A stretch of 64,000 bases of DNA from Escallonia rubra (lineage: Eukaryota; Streptophyta; Magnoliopsida; Escalloniales; Escalloniaceae): contig JAVXUO010000271.1 in assembly GCA_033065855.1 (NCBI GenBank), positions 558,001-622,000 of the forward strand, in the 5' to 3' direction. Under the pieces are notes generated by a model. That model was not told the DNA's origin. It ran no database searches and saw nothing but the letters and a program-made list of their open reading frames with translations. Positions 1 to 11,400 of the stretch are shown in pieces. Made by a program: the position numbers and the translations under genes. The first letter of the stretch is position 1. Each line of letters begins with the position of its first letter.

Positions 1-403
1 CGTGAAGCTGAGAGGCCCCGGAGCCTATCACCTGGAGAATATGAACGACACAAAAATTCCTCGCACATGGAATGCCACAAATTTAAGGCGTTACTACGCA
101 TGAGCAAGACCGAGGGGGTCATACGCACTCCACACTTGGTGTCGCTCTTTAGATCTTACTCATGCTTCTTTTAGATCTTACTCATGCTTAGATCACTAAA
201 CTACGGCTTAATAAAGCCTAGTTTTCTTTTTGCATGCATTCATATTCAGCGTCGTGTGGCCACTGATGTACTCATCTTTATTTTGAAAGAAAAAGGTTTG
301 CATAATTCGACAAAGAAGAATGCGCAAAATAATCCTTGATTGCATTAAGAATAAAGAGTTACAAATCAAGCTCCAAGGCAGGAAAAGAGAGATCCTGAAA
401 AGA

Positions 404-2424
404 CTAATCTAATATACAAGGAAATCCTAGTCTATTCGTTCTGCTCGGCTGCATCCTCTGGCATACCGAGCTCATAAGCTGACCCTCCATGGTAGACGGC
501 TGCTGCCTAGAAGCAACCCAAGATACTGATCCTGAAGCACCCAAACTGCGACTGACAGAAGAACTAGTAAGTACCTGTGAACTAGCAGCCTTCTTCCGTT
601 CGGCTTCTTCGGCCCGACGTTCAGCGTCTGCTGCAATCTCTCGGGCAAACTTATGCTCATAGATGCTCATATCAAGCTTGGGATGATCTTTCAAAACATC
701 ACTCTTGCATTCATTATAACCGTGCACAAGAGCCCCTTTCGAATCACGGTAGTGTTGATCCAGGAAAGCCTTGGATCTCTTGAATAACTACACGGCCTGA
801 AGAGCGACTGTCGACTTCTCGGCCTCTAAGTCATTGACTCGAGCTGACAGCTCAGCATTCCTTGTAGATAATCCAGTGTTAGATAGCTCCAACCGTTCTA
901 CCTTCTTGCCCAAGTCTTCAACCTTCTTCTCGTCTTCCTGCGAAAGTTGTTCTCTATCATAACCTTTTTCTTCTCTTCGTCCAACACTTTGTCTGCAGTA
1001 ATCAGCTTCTTCACGCCAATCTGCACCTATGCTATAGCCTACACGACAAAGAGTTAGGATCAAGTAACAAAACTTTTAAAGGAAATAGGAGAAAAAAAGT
1101 AAACATATGACATTAGCTGGACCATCCCATTGGCTGTCTCAGTGACCCCATAACCCGACAATGTCTTCATATCCATGGGAATGATCGCTTGACTAGACCA
1201 ATCCCATGCCGTGCGAGGAGACTTGAATACTGACTCATCAATGGATACTCCCCAGGCAGGACGATGAGGGGTATCAGGACGAACATAAGACGATGTGGCT
1301 CTGCTCCCAGCTCTGCTTGGGACTTTTTGCTTCTTGGAAGTCTCTTTAGACTTGTCCACGGGAACCAAGCCCAAAATGAAGTCTTCAGTTTGAGTTTCAG
1401 TCACCTTTGGCTGAGACTCAGACACCAATGCACCAAAATCCAGGTCATGCATCTCCTCCTCCTCGACACCATGTATCGAGGCTAACTCGTCAGGAATTAC
1501 GTCTCCCAAAACCCCTTGGGCATTGAATAACGGCAGATCCCTTTGCGCTCGTGACGACATGTTTTCTGCACTCAAAATAAGAGTAAGATTACCATTTAAG
1601 ATCAAACGGATTCAAGGTTTAGTAAGAGCTTTACCAAGATCGTTTTCGCCCTCATCCTTTTCCTCCTCGTCAAGATCTTGAAGCTCAGGGGAAAAGATGA
1701 TGCCACACTCGCGAAGCTGAGCATTACTCAAAGGATATCTGGATTCTAAAGGCTCAGCCCCCTTAAGCTTCTCAATGTGCTCAAGGTCAGTCTCTGACAA
1801 GTCCATTTCTTTTAATTTATTACAAGCTCTAGTCTCGCACTCGGAAAGCCACACATTACAGACTTATCTCCTTTGAGACTTATGCAATTTAACAAACAAA
1901 AATCTCTCATTCCAATGATGATTGGATGATGGAGGATGTAGAAATAGGTTGGCTTCGGCCTTTGGACGTCGACTCAAAAAATACCAGCCTACTTGCTTAG
2001 TTATTGTACAGATAGTAAAAAACCTTCTGAATACTCTAACCCTAGGATTTAAACCTATTTTATGGCATTGGTAGATGAAGAAACTCATAAAGCGCCATGC
2101 GTGAGGAGAAAATTGGCCGGGCGCAAGTCTGTAAGCGTTCAAAACCTTGATGAAGAAAAGGTGAAGAGGAACTCTAAAGCCATTGTTGAACATGTCCCAA
2201 TAAACACCAATCTCATCGGTTGTAGTCATATTAGCTGATTCATTCTCATCGAGAAGCCTAAGCTTTACGATCGGCAGAATTTCACAACGCCCCCGTAAAA
2301 GTTTCAAGTCATAACTACTCAACTTGCTTCTAAGTGTGTGCGCATCAAAAGCCTCAGGAGACTGAGCATTCTCCCTTAAGACTTCCTTAGCAGGAACCCC
2401 CCTTGACTCCTGGAAAGGAACCAA
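404..2424 (-). mobile_element. Antisense ORF block of the gypsy fossil (Transposase_28-like)
   Basis: This is the minus-strand coding relic inside the gypsy fossil. The segment 1864-2424 contains a stretch reading YWDMFNNGFRVPLHLFF, then VLNAYRLAPGQFSPHAWRF, which matches the pattern of the plant family called 'putative gypsy type transposon' (Transposase_28, PF04195). That family is found as an extra, often antisense, ORF of Tat-lineage retrotransposons. The segment 788-1063 has a short coiled-coil-like, Glu/Lys-rich stretch, as the C-terminal part of such proteins often has. The block is broken into several pieces. Its role in living elements is unknown. Assignment is from pattern recognition, not a search. 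Confidence 0.55.
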
Positions 2425-2824
2425 GGGAACTCCAGTTTCTAAAAATAAAGGATCAAAGGTGGGCTCTATCCTAACACCTTGTATATCGACATTAGGCTCA
2501 GAAACATATTCTTCATCCTCGTTGGACTTAATTTTAGATCAAAACAAGAGATTTCAATAGAAAAAAGTTTAAAACTTATTTGAAAAAGAAGATGATCTTC
2601 AAACCCTACTTAGAAATCTTCTTCAAATAAAGCCATAAGATGATCTCGCTCTCTCTACACTTTGAGAAATGAAACAAGTTGTGAAGAGGGTAAAAAGGTT
2701 TACCCCTTATAAAGAAAACAACAGACTTATCCAACGGATGAGATCTTGTAACCATTAAATTACCTTAGACAAGTGGCATACATCTAAAAATATGACAGGG
2801 GGGCAAATTTACCTATTTACCCCA

Positions 2825-4140
2825 TGACGACAACTGCCACATAGCCGAGTAGACGAGCTACTTTGATCCTAGCCTCTGCCGAGCAGACGAGCGCATCGGA
2901 CCATACGCCTCTACTCAAGCCGAGTAGACGAGCTACTTTGGTCCTAGCCTCTACCGAGCAGATGAACGCATCGGACCATACGCCTCTACTCTAGCAGAGT
3001 AGATGAGCTATTTTGGTCTTAGGATCTTACGCCTCTACTCAGGCCGAGTAGACGAGCCCTTGAAGGATCTCTACTCGGCCAGACCGAGTAGACGAGTCCA
3101 TTAAAATGCCTCTATTCGGCCAGGCCGAGTAGACGAGTCCCTTGAAACGCCTCTACTCGGCCAGGCCGAGTAGACGATCCCTTAAGGATCTCTACTCGGC
3201 CAAGCCGAGTAGACGAACCTTTGAAAAGCCTCTACTCGGTCAGGTCGAGTAGAGGAGCCCTTGAAGGATCTATACTCGACCAAGTCGAGTAGTCGAGTCC
3301 CTTGAAAGGCCTCTACTCGGCCAGGCCGAGGAGACGAGCCCTTGAAGGATCTCTACTCGGCCAAGCCGAGTAGACGAGTCCCATGAAAGGCCTCTACTCG
3401 GCCAGGCCGAGTAGACGAGCTCTTAAGGATCTCTACTCGGCCAAACCGAGTAGACGAACCCTTTAAAGGCCTCTACTCGGCCAAGTTGAGTAGACGAGCC
3501 CTTGAAGGATATCTACTCGGCCAAGCCGAGTAGACGAGTCCCATGAAAGGCCTCTACTTGGCCAGGCCGAGCAGACGAGCCCTTGAAGGATCTCTACTCG
3601 GCCAAGCCGAGTAGACGAGTCCCTTGAAAGGCCTCTACTCGGCCAGGCCAAGCAGACGAGCCCTTGAAGGATCTCCTTGAAGGATCTCTACTCGGCCAAG
3701 CCGAGTAGACGAGTCCCTTGAAAGGCCTCTACTTGGCGAGGCCGAGCAGACGAGCCCTTGAAGGATCTCCTTCAACGGCTCATCTATTCGGCTTGGCCGA
3801 GTAGACGAGTCCCTTGAAAGGACTCTACTCGGCCAAGCCGAGTAGATGAACCCTTGAAGGATCTCTGCTCGGCCAAGTCGAGTAGACGAGTCCCTTAAAA
3901 GGCCTCTACTCGGCCAAGCCGAATAGATGAGCCGTTGAAGGATCTCTGCTCAGCCTAGCCAAGTAGACGAGTCCCTTGAAAGGCCTCTACTCGGCCAAGC
4001 CGAGTAGATGAACCCTTGAAGGATCTCTGCTCGGCCAAGTCGAGTAGACGAGTCCCTTAAAAGGCCTCTACTCGGCCAAGCCGAATAGATGGGCCGTTGA
4101 AGGATCTCTGCTCAGCCTAGCCAAGTAGACAAACCCTGTG
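2825..4140. repeat. Palindromic minisatellite, about 41-bp unit
   Basis: From about 3045 to 4140 roughly 26 units of about 41 bp follow each other. Each holds the near-palindrome CTACTCGGCC-AA-GCCGAGTAG, then a spacer ending either CCCTTGAAAGG or CCCTTGAAGGAT. The two spacer types tend to alternate, giving an 82-bp dimer rhythm, and a block of four units is duplicated again (3840-4001 against 4002-4131). At 2832-3045 a longer variant of about 75 bp occurs about three times, with a GCATCGGACCATACG insert. The array lies where Tat elements carry their 3' untranslated tandem repeats. Each unit could fold into a 9-10-bp hairpin. Confidence 0.85.
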
Positions 4141-4976
4141 AGGCCTTTACTCGACCAAGGTGAATTCAAGATTGAAAGGATCCGATATAAAAAAAAAAAG
4201 TATCGATATTATAATTCCGCGCTCTTTTCCGAAAAAAGAATGTGGAATGAGGGGCAAATGATATGTGTGAAAAATACTCCCCATAAAGATAGTAACACGT
4301 GTCACCATCTTATAAACATTAAACCTGTCATGACACCCATGAATGAGGGGAAAGTGGAGACTAACCATCTTCCCACTATTTACATTTGACAAGTCAAACG
4401 AGAGAAAAGATAGGAGTAAAATAAAAAGAAAATAATTTGAAGCAATGGCATAGCTAGAAATTTTGGACTAGGCGGGCACCTTCTAAATGAAAAAATAAAC
4501 TTGTCAATAGCTTAGCTCTTATAAAAATAAAACTGGCAATTGAACAGGCAAAACTTGCATAGCTTAGATAGACACGGGTGCAACTTATACACCCACGCTA
4601 GTACAAGGAAATTAGTGGGTAAACTCACGTATCTCTTAGCTAACCCGTCTTTTGGCATTTTCCGTAAAGCCCAACAGATAAATTGAAAAAATTTATCGTT
4701 AGAAACAGACTTAGCAGCAATCTACATAGACTACCAAGAACAGTTAACCTGAATCAAACTCCAAGTGATTGTTAACAAAAAAAAGGGAGGGGGGGGGGGG
4801 GGGGTTGTTTATGGAAGTCCAAGAACTAACAAAAGGAAAGTTAAGACTTGGGTTTTATAATGCGAGACAAGGCAACAATGTGTGTTTTATTATTTTCAGT
4901 AGCCACATGACCAAAAAGGAGTGTAAAATATATATCTATAAATGGAGAACTCGGTTTGTAATTAACATAACACTAA
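4141..4976. other. Intergenic, probable retrotransposon edge, no gene
   Basis: This AT-rich stretch may contain the decayed 3' LTR of the upstream gypsy fossil: a purine run GAATGAGGGGCAAA ends near 4259, just before a TG. I could not identify a matching second LTR. A poly-G run lies at about 4788-4804. No credible coding sequence is seen. Confidence 0.4.
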
Positions 4977-5743
4977 GGCCTAGTTTGACAAAATTTTTTG
5001 CCTCTTTTTTTTTCAGTTTTTAAAAACTGAAAAAAAAGGAGCGTTTGGTAACCATTTTTTTTTTCAGTTTAAAAACCAGTTTTTAAACTGAAGAGTAAAA
5101 AAGAGTGAAAAAAAAAACTCCAGAAACTGGTTTTTTTTTTCACTTTTGGTTTTTTTTTCTTAGACCACCACCACCTCCGGCCGCCGGCGACCACCGCCGG
5201 CGACTGCCGGCAGCCACCTCCGGCCGCCGGCCACCACCACCACCACCGGCCACCACCGCCGGCCGCCGGCGACCACCGCCGGCGACTGCCGGCAGCCACC
5301 TCCGGCCGCCGGCAGCCACCTCAGGCGACCACCGCCGGCCGCCGGCAACCACCGCCGGAGACTGCCGGCAGCCACCTCCGGCCGCCGGCAGCCACCTCCG
5401 GCCGCCGGCGACCACCGCCGGAGACTGCCGGCAGCCGCCTCCGGCCGCCGGCGACCACCGCCGGCGACTGCCGGCAGCCGCCTCCGGCCGCCGGCGACCA
5501 CCGCCGGCGACTGCCGGCAGCCACCTCCGGCCGCCGGCCACCACCGGCCACCACCGCTGCACCCCACCACCGCCACCGCAAACCACCAAAAAAAAAAGAC
5601 AAAATAAAAAAGGCTACCAAACACCAAAAAAAAAAAACTAAAAAAAAAGGGGTTATCAAACACCCACTTGTTTTTATAAAAAAAAAAATTAAGCTGCTCT
5701 TTAAAAACTGAAAACCAAAAAAAAAATTTTGTCAAACGAACCC
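4977..5743. mobile_element. PIF/Harbinger-like MITE with GC-rich core (copy 1)
   Basis: The ends are GGCCTAGTTTGACAAAA at the left and TTTTGTCAAACGAACCC at the right, an imperfect terminal inverted repeat with a perfect TTTGACAAAA core. Both sides are flanked by TAA (4974-4976 and 5744-5746), the target duplication type of PIF/Harbinger and Tourist elements. Inside are AT-rich arms with AAAAACTG/CAGTTTTT inverted motifs. The 5160-5585 core is very GC-rich, built of tandem units of about 43 bp (CCGCCGGCGACTGCCGGCAG and relatives). Long ORFs through the core on both strands are low-complexity by-products. No transposase is present. It is a relative of the elements at 7400-8016 and about 54203-54566. 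Confidence 0.75.
5160..5585. repeat. GC-rich minisatellite in MITE copy 1
   Basis: Tandem CCGCCGG / CTGCCGGCAGCCACCTCC units with a period near 43 bp form an island of very high GC content inside AT-rich DNA. Nearly every unit contains the palindromes GCCGGC and CCGGCCGCCGG, so strong secondary structure is expected. Any-frame ORFs here code only Pro/Ala/Gly/Arg-rich low-complexity peptides, so I do not call a gene. Confidence 0.8.
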
Positions 5744-5791
5744 TAAGACTATCCTAAGTACTTCAATATTGCAATAATAGAAGATGACAGG

Positions 5792-6757
5792 TAGGGCTGT
5801 AAATGAACCGAGTTGTTCATGAACTGCTGGTTGTTCGTTCTCTCTGAAACTCATTCATGTTCGTTCATGTAATAAGTGAAGCGAACATGAACACAATTTT
5901 AGGGTTCGTTTATTAAACGAGCCGAGTTTGAACATGATGATGTTTGTTTATTAATGTTTGTGAACAAGAGGGCTCGTTTACTTAACGAGTCGAACACGAG
6001 CTGAGCCTTATAAACGAACATCGGTTCATTTATTCATTAAAAAATTACAGTATATATTACAAACCTACACAAAATATCTATGAGTTGGGACGTGGAAGCT
6101 TGTGGATCACCAAATGTTCCTCTCTCTATCACCAAATTCATTTTTGTTATCTCATCAGAGACGTAGACACTCAACAGTCAAACACCCGTGCCCCCTCTCT
6201 CATTGGTATTCAGGTAGTCATCTCACAGGCCCACCGCCCACGCCGCCGGCCAGACCATCGCCCACACTGCCAGCCAGATCACCACCCACGCCACGGCCAA
6301 ACCACCGCCCACACCGCCTCTTTCTCTCAAACACTTGAGCAGGCAAACACTCTCTGCCCCCTCTCTCATCACACAAGCACACCGCTGGCCAGACCACCGC
6401 CCACACCGCCGTCCAAACCACCGCCAAGTTAGGCCACAGGCCTACCGGCCAGCACATAATCATGAATGACTGTATAAGGTTTCGTAACGTGTTTCCAGTT
6501 TGTCTACAAGCTAATTTCGTTTGTTTATAGCAATAAGTTAATATGAAAAATGCGAACTCAAGCTCGAGCTCGGTTGGTGAAGCTTAAACGAATGAGCCAA
6601 GTTGAGTTCAATCTCTTTATCATTTTCACGAACTGAACACGAATGCAAAATTATATATGCTTAACGAATACGAGCCGAGCTCAAAACAACTCTAGAATAA
6701 ACGAACGAATTTGAACACGGTCATGTTCAGTTCGAACTTAGTTCTTATACGGTCCTA
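5792..6757. mobile_element. hAT-like non-autonomous element
   Basis: The element begins TAGGGCTGTAAATGAACC and ends GAACTTAGTTCTTATACGGTCCTA, whose reverse complement starts TAGGACCGTA, so the terminal TAGG(G)C-like inverted repeat fits hAT. It is flanked by an 8-bp target duplication with one mismatch, ATGACAGG (5784-5791) and ATGGCAGG (6758-6765). The arms are full of GTTCGTTTA/TAAACGAAC and GAACATGA motifs in both orientations. At 6205-6425 the interior is rich in CACCGCCCACACC repeats and gives Pro-rich ORFs in several frames. These look like low-complexity sequence or a captured fragment, not a gene. No transposase is seen. Confidence 0.7.
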
Positions 6758-7399
6758 ATGGCAGGTATGAAAGTCAAGATAGTTTAGCATCTGGGTACGC
6801 TCATCAAGGAGTACAAAACAAAAGCCAGGAACACAGTACAATTTGTAACGAACTTGACTTTTGATCCAAAAACAAACGCAATAGCATCTTATTTTCCCAT
6901 AACATGGTTCTCTAATGGAGCAGGAGATCAGAGAGGGAACTGTGGAAGTAGAGGTAATAAATGGCCGGATGGATTTGGATCAAAATGACCACCCTATGGC
7001 CCGGAGCAAATAACCATCATACTCCAAAGCCACCAAACTGATAGGCTAAGTCTACTCTGTCCTGGGCCTGAACCTTTATGCCCTTGGCTCTTCCGGAGAC
7101 TCGTACTCGACTCAAGAACTGAAGACAAGCCCAAAGAACAGCAGTACGGCAACATCTTCGACGAGATGATATGGGATGATGAGATGATCGGAGAGATTGA
7201 CCAAATCAGATGCCCTTGATCTATGGCCAGTGGAGGTGGACAGTAATTTGGCCTTGGTCTGTCATCCTTGTTCGCAACTTAACTTTGCTCAGAGAAGGGC
7301 ACCATATAAAGTGAAAATTTTGGGTGGCAGCAGGTGGGCACGCGGCCCGTGTGCTCCCTGTTGGCTCCGCCTCTGAATTTTGAAGAGAATCAAAACTTA
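6758..7399. other. Intergenic spacer, nothing recognised
   Basis: This is unique-looking sequence between two transposon copies. I see no splice-ready coding stretch, RNA gene or terminal repeats. Confidence 0.4.
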
Positions 7400-8016
7400 G
7401 GGCCAGTTTGACAAAATTTTTTTGTTCTTTTTTTTCGGTTTTAAAAACTGAAAAAAAAGGAGCGTTTGGTAACCATTTTTTTTTCAATTTTAAAAACCAG
7501 TTTTTAAACTGAAGAGTAAAAAAAAAAAACTCCAGAAACTGGTTTTTTTTTCTTAGACCACCACCACCACCCTCCCACTGCCGGCAGCCACCTTAGGCGA
7601 CTACCACCGGAGACTGCCGGCAGCCACCTCCGGCCGTCGGCGACCACTGCCGGAGACTACCGGCAGCCACCTCCGGCCGCCGGCGACTGCCAGCAGCCAC
7701 CTCCGGCCGCCGGCGACTGCCAGCAGCCACCTCCGACCGCCGGCCACCATGGCCGGAGACTGCCGGCCGCCGGCGACTGCCGGCCGCCGGCGACTGCCGG
7801 CAGCCACCTCCGGCCGCCGGCCACCACCACCACCACCGGCCACCACCGCTACACCCCACCACCGCAAACCACCAAAAAAAAATATATCAAAATAAAAAGG
7901 GTTACCAAACACCAAAAATAAAAAGGGGTTATCACACTCACTTGTTTTTATAAAAAAAAAATTAAGCTGCTCTTTAAAAACTGAAAACCAATTTTTTTTT
8001 TTTGTCAAACGAACCC
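7400..8016. mobile_element. PIF/Harbinger-like MITE with GC-rich core (copy 2)
   Basis: This is a second copy of the family at 4977-5743. The left end is GGGCCAGTTTGACAAAA and the right end TTTTTGTCAAACGAACCC. Flanking trinucleotides are TTA (left) and TAA (right), so the target duplication is either degraded or off by one mutation. The arms carry the same CAGTTTTTAAAACTGAAAA and ACTTGTTTTTATAAAAA motifs. The GC core (about 7560-7860) is shorter than in copy 1 and uses the same CTGCCGGCAGCCACCTCCGG words in a different order, so copy number in the core has changed. Confidence 0.7.
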
Positions 8017-8363
8017 TAAACTCTCCATTTTTTCTCCGCATGCATCGTAAACTTTGTTAAAGCGTCACTAGAAGACATAAAAAGTGTCATGAAAGTTCTT
8101 TATTGACAAAATTGGACATAGACAGTGAAAAGTGGAGTTACCGTTTCCTAGTTTGAGTGGCTAATTGTGAATACTTAATACCCAGCAAAATGTCAGGGAT
8201 AAGTTGAGGTTATTTTCGCAGCAGAAAGATTTGATAAATAAACCTGTTGCAATTTATTTCTCAGTCACAAGGCATTCAAAGAGAAAGATGCCGGTTCATA
8301 AATATTCCACAATTAGAAGCTCCTTAAAACTGTTAATATGACCATAAAACCAACTGATGGACA

Positions 8364-8434
8364 TACAGATGTTGGGACATTAAAAGATTTCCTGAAAGAG
8401 TCTCACACAGATGTTGGGACATTTAAAAGTTTCT
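8364..8434 (-). repeat. Short direct duplication over gene A stop codon
   Basis: The word ACAGATGTTGGGACATTTAA occurs at about 8406 and, with a one-base difference, at about 8364, a period of about 42 bp. The gene-proximal copy encodes the last residues of gene A (NVPTSV-stop); the other lies in its 3' untranslated region. It looks like a local tandem duplication of the coding tail. Confidence 0.7.
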
Positions 8435-11400
8435 TCTCCTTCAAGCTCTCCACAGTTTCCTTTATACTTTCTTCTAAACAAATGAAGTCAATGCCCAAGC
8501 TTATTGCCTTTTCCTTGGATACCTGATATTTTGGCATCAAAGGGTTGTCATCTACGCACCTGCAACAGTTATTCATATGGGAGAGCCATTAGTAGCTAAA
8601 GCTGACAAGAACCAGGATTTAATTATGATCATCACAAGCAATGAAGCAAACAATGAAACATGATTATTCAGCTTTTATCAAGTCGGCAAGTCCAGATTCT
8701 GCAGGAGCCATCGAAGCCAAGTTACTGCCACCAATCAAGGATCAGTTCAATTCCATATGTGACTTGACTGACATACTACAGTGGCAAAGGTTGAACATAA
8801 AGCAAAGCAAGGTCCTTCCTGTTTTGCAACTTTTACTTTTCCAAGTTCCTCTTTTTCAATCCATCTAGCCAACTCACTACTTGTTAGGCTGTTGCGAGTT
8901 AGTATGGTACCTTACATTACATAGTACCACTACCAGAACACAAATTGGCAAAGTAGAATATCAGGGTGAAAGATGTTTTTTGGTCAAGTATTCCGCAAAT
9001 ATATTTCTCCTTTACTTTGTAGTAATTTTTGTTGAGCAGCTTCAGTAGCAAAATAGATATTTAATCTAACAATAAGTCCGATTCTCGATTCAACTCTTTC
9101 CCACTTACAACTTTACAAGTCTCTATGCTCCCAAACCATGATAGCCAACATTTTCCAAAAACCTACTCATGGACGATGCATTATCTTGTTGATGGTATTG
9201 CAAGGGTGGTCAACGGTATTAACAATGAGGGTGGTCAATAGTGGTATCATATGTATCTCCCTTATGCAGAAAATTACTGTGTGCCTCCCTTGTAGATGAT
9301 GCTATGTAAAGCTTAGAATGCAGAGTGCTGGAAAATTATAGAAAGACAACCAGTTGTGCTTCTGAAAATCACGATATTTCAAAAGATACATGACTCTTTT
9401 CCTGCATTTTACATATGAAACTACATCTTTCAAACAAATTTAGTAATGATAAGAACTTACTTTTCGGGTAGTTGGAAATCAGGATAAAGCTTGCGTAATA
9501 TCTCAGTAACTTCTGCGAAATGTGCGACGGACTCGTTCAACAAGTATCTTCCACTAGCAGCTGGAGTCTCAAAAGCTTGAATATGTGCATAGGCAACATC
9601 TTTAACATTTACCCATCCGTAGCTCAGATTTGGATACGTTTGTGCCCCTGCATTAGATATACAGGCTACGCATTAAGAAATTTTCATGGGAGCATTGTAT
9701 GCCAAATTATTTGTGTCTTAGAAAAAGCTTTATGTTAATCTATCAAATTCTCTATCTGCCAAAAACGTTGAAAGGAGAAAGGGAGAATTGATAGTTTTAG
9801 TCCTTTAACCAATACCCTTGCCGAGTTTTCTTTTCCTTCTTTTTCGGTGATGGCATGAAACATAGACATCTTGATTAACATTGCAAAATATATCCTAAAT
9901 CACTAACTTGAGGCAAATAAAAGCACTTATGAAGATGAAACTCACAATGCTTAGCAAAGGATACGTACCAATTAAGTTTAATATTTCAGCAGCACTAGTG
10001 TTGAGTGTTGGTTGTAGGAGAGGACCGATGACCATTCCTGGATTTAGCGCAACCATGTCTATGCCTTTTTCCTTTACAAATTTCCAGGCAGCAGCTTCCG
10101 CCAAAGTCTTTGAGACAACATACCAAAGCTGGTAGAGGCAATTAAAGAGAAGGGGAAGCAACATTGGCTATCAGCGAAGCCATCCAGTGATTGTCTAGCA
10201 TTTCAACTAAATACATTGCATATCGCAAAGGAGAGATTATGGCTAGTCCATACGTTTCGGAACATCTAATAGATAGGTTAGTCCGAGAATAAACCATAAG
10301 CCAAAGATGTTAGATGAGAAATTAGTTATATCGAAATTATGAGAACAAGGTTCAGTGAAAAAATTTCTTGTCTTAATGATGTGGTCAAATAGTTAACAGT
10401 TTGCAGTCAGAGGTATTGCTTTGGAAAATTGTTAAGTGTCCAATTCCGCGTGACCACATTTTCTTAAGGAATTACTCTAGTTTTCAGTCGAACATGGTAA
10501 TTTGAGATATTCAAGTTCGAACACCTGGATTGAAATGATGCCTGTAGTTGCCTGAAGTTATAAGGAATCCTCTAGATTCTTTCGGAGATTCATAACCTAT
10601 CATCACATTATCTTTGGCAGTAATGTCAGTAATGCTCGGAGAACCACTCATTTGATAAAATCTGTAAGAGGTGGACTGTTGATGTTTCTAACAAAGTGTT
10701 GGCTCAAATGCTCAAGGTAGAGTGAATTCCGTTGAAATAGATAATATTGGGTGGTCCGGGACCAATGGTTCTGACCATTTAGGACCAGTGGATCCATCAT
10801 AAGATAGCCTCCTGCCTCTCACTGAAGCTTCCTCAAAGCAGGGTTCCTCCTCTGAGTCTTTCTTTCTGTCCTTTAAGCAAATGAGCACTCTATTGGCATC
10901 CCCACACAAGAGTGCACCGAGATACACCCATTTGCATCATTAGATTCCTTGAATCTTAAAACAAATGGTCAGGGACTGACCATCCTGCCTCAAAGTATCA
11001 AAGGCCCAAATGCACCTCAATGAAGCGCATTAGACAGTAGCAGGGAGAACCCATACCTCAACCGCATCCTTAGTGCTTTTACTAGAACCACACTAAGAAA
11101 GGAAGAGTTTTACCTGTGGTCCTTGTGGAGAATTCTCGAAGTGCAATGTATTGTCTCCTTGCAGGAATGGTAACAAACGTGGTGAAGAGTGAGTAGGTGG
11201 TGGCACATTCTAAGTGGTTAATTTGGTGGAGGAATGAACGTAAGGGGAAAATTGTTAGGTTGCACATGCGGGTATCGTCCCACATCTGATAAGTGTGTTG
11301 AGAAAATTGAGGACATGTATAAATGAATAAGCCCAAAATCTTTGGGTCAATATTTGGTTCAACACCTTAACTTTGGGTCTTCTAATGGCAGTCTATCAGC

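Larger units (their letters stand above)
1..4140 (+). mobile_element. Fossil 3' part of a Tat-lineage Ty3/gypsy LTR retrotransposon
   Basis: Bases 2-103 read on the plus strand as the last residues of a gypsy polyprotein; the motif RGPGAYHLENM followed by PRTWNATNLRRYYA is typical of the end of integrase in plant Ty3/gypsy elements. Downstream lies a block of minus-strand ORFs (about 404-2424) and then a large minisatellite (2825-4140). A pol end followed by an antisense ORF and tandem repeats before the 3' LTR is the layout known for Tat-lineage elements such as Grande, Retand and Ogre. The element is broken, its 5' part lies outside the window, and I could not fix the 3' LTR edges. Purine-rich PPT-like tracts occur near 2793 and 4249. 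The several breaks suggest an old copy. Confidence 0.7.

Noticed and set aside
2825-4140. CRISPR-like array
   Set aside because: Spacers are not unique: both the repeat and the interval are repeated, and the context is a plant retrotransposon.
5105-5735. Overlapping long ORFs on both strands of the GC-rich core
   Set aside because: They arise from a minisatellite without stops in several frames, are Pro/Ala/Gly/Arg-rich and sit inside a MITE.
6085-6463. Pro/His-rich ORFs in three frames
   Set aside because: They lie over CACCGCC repeats inside a hAT-like element; no domain, splice context or codon signal favours one frame.
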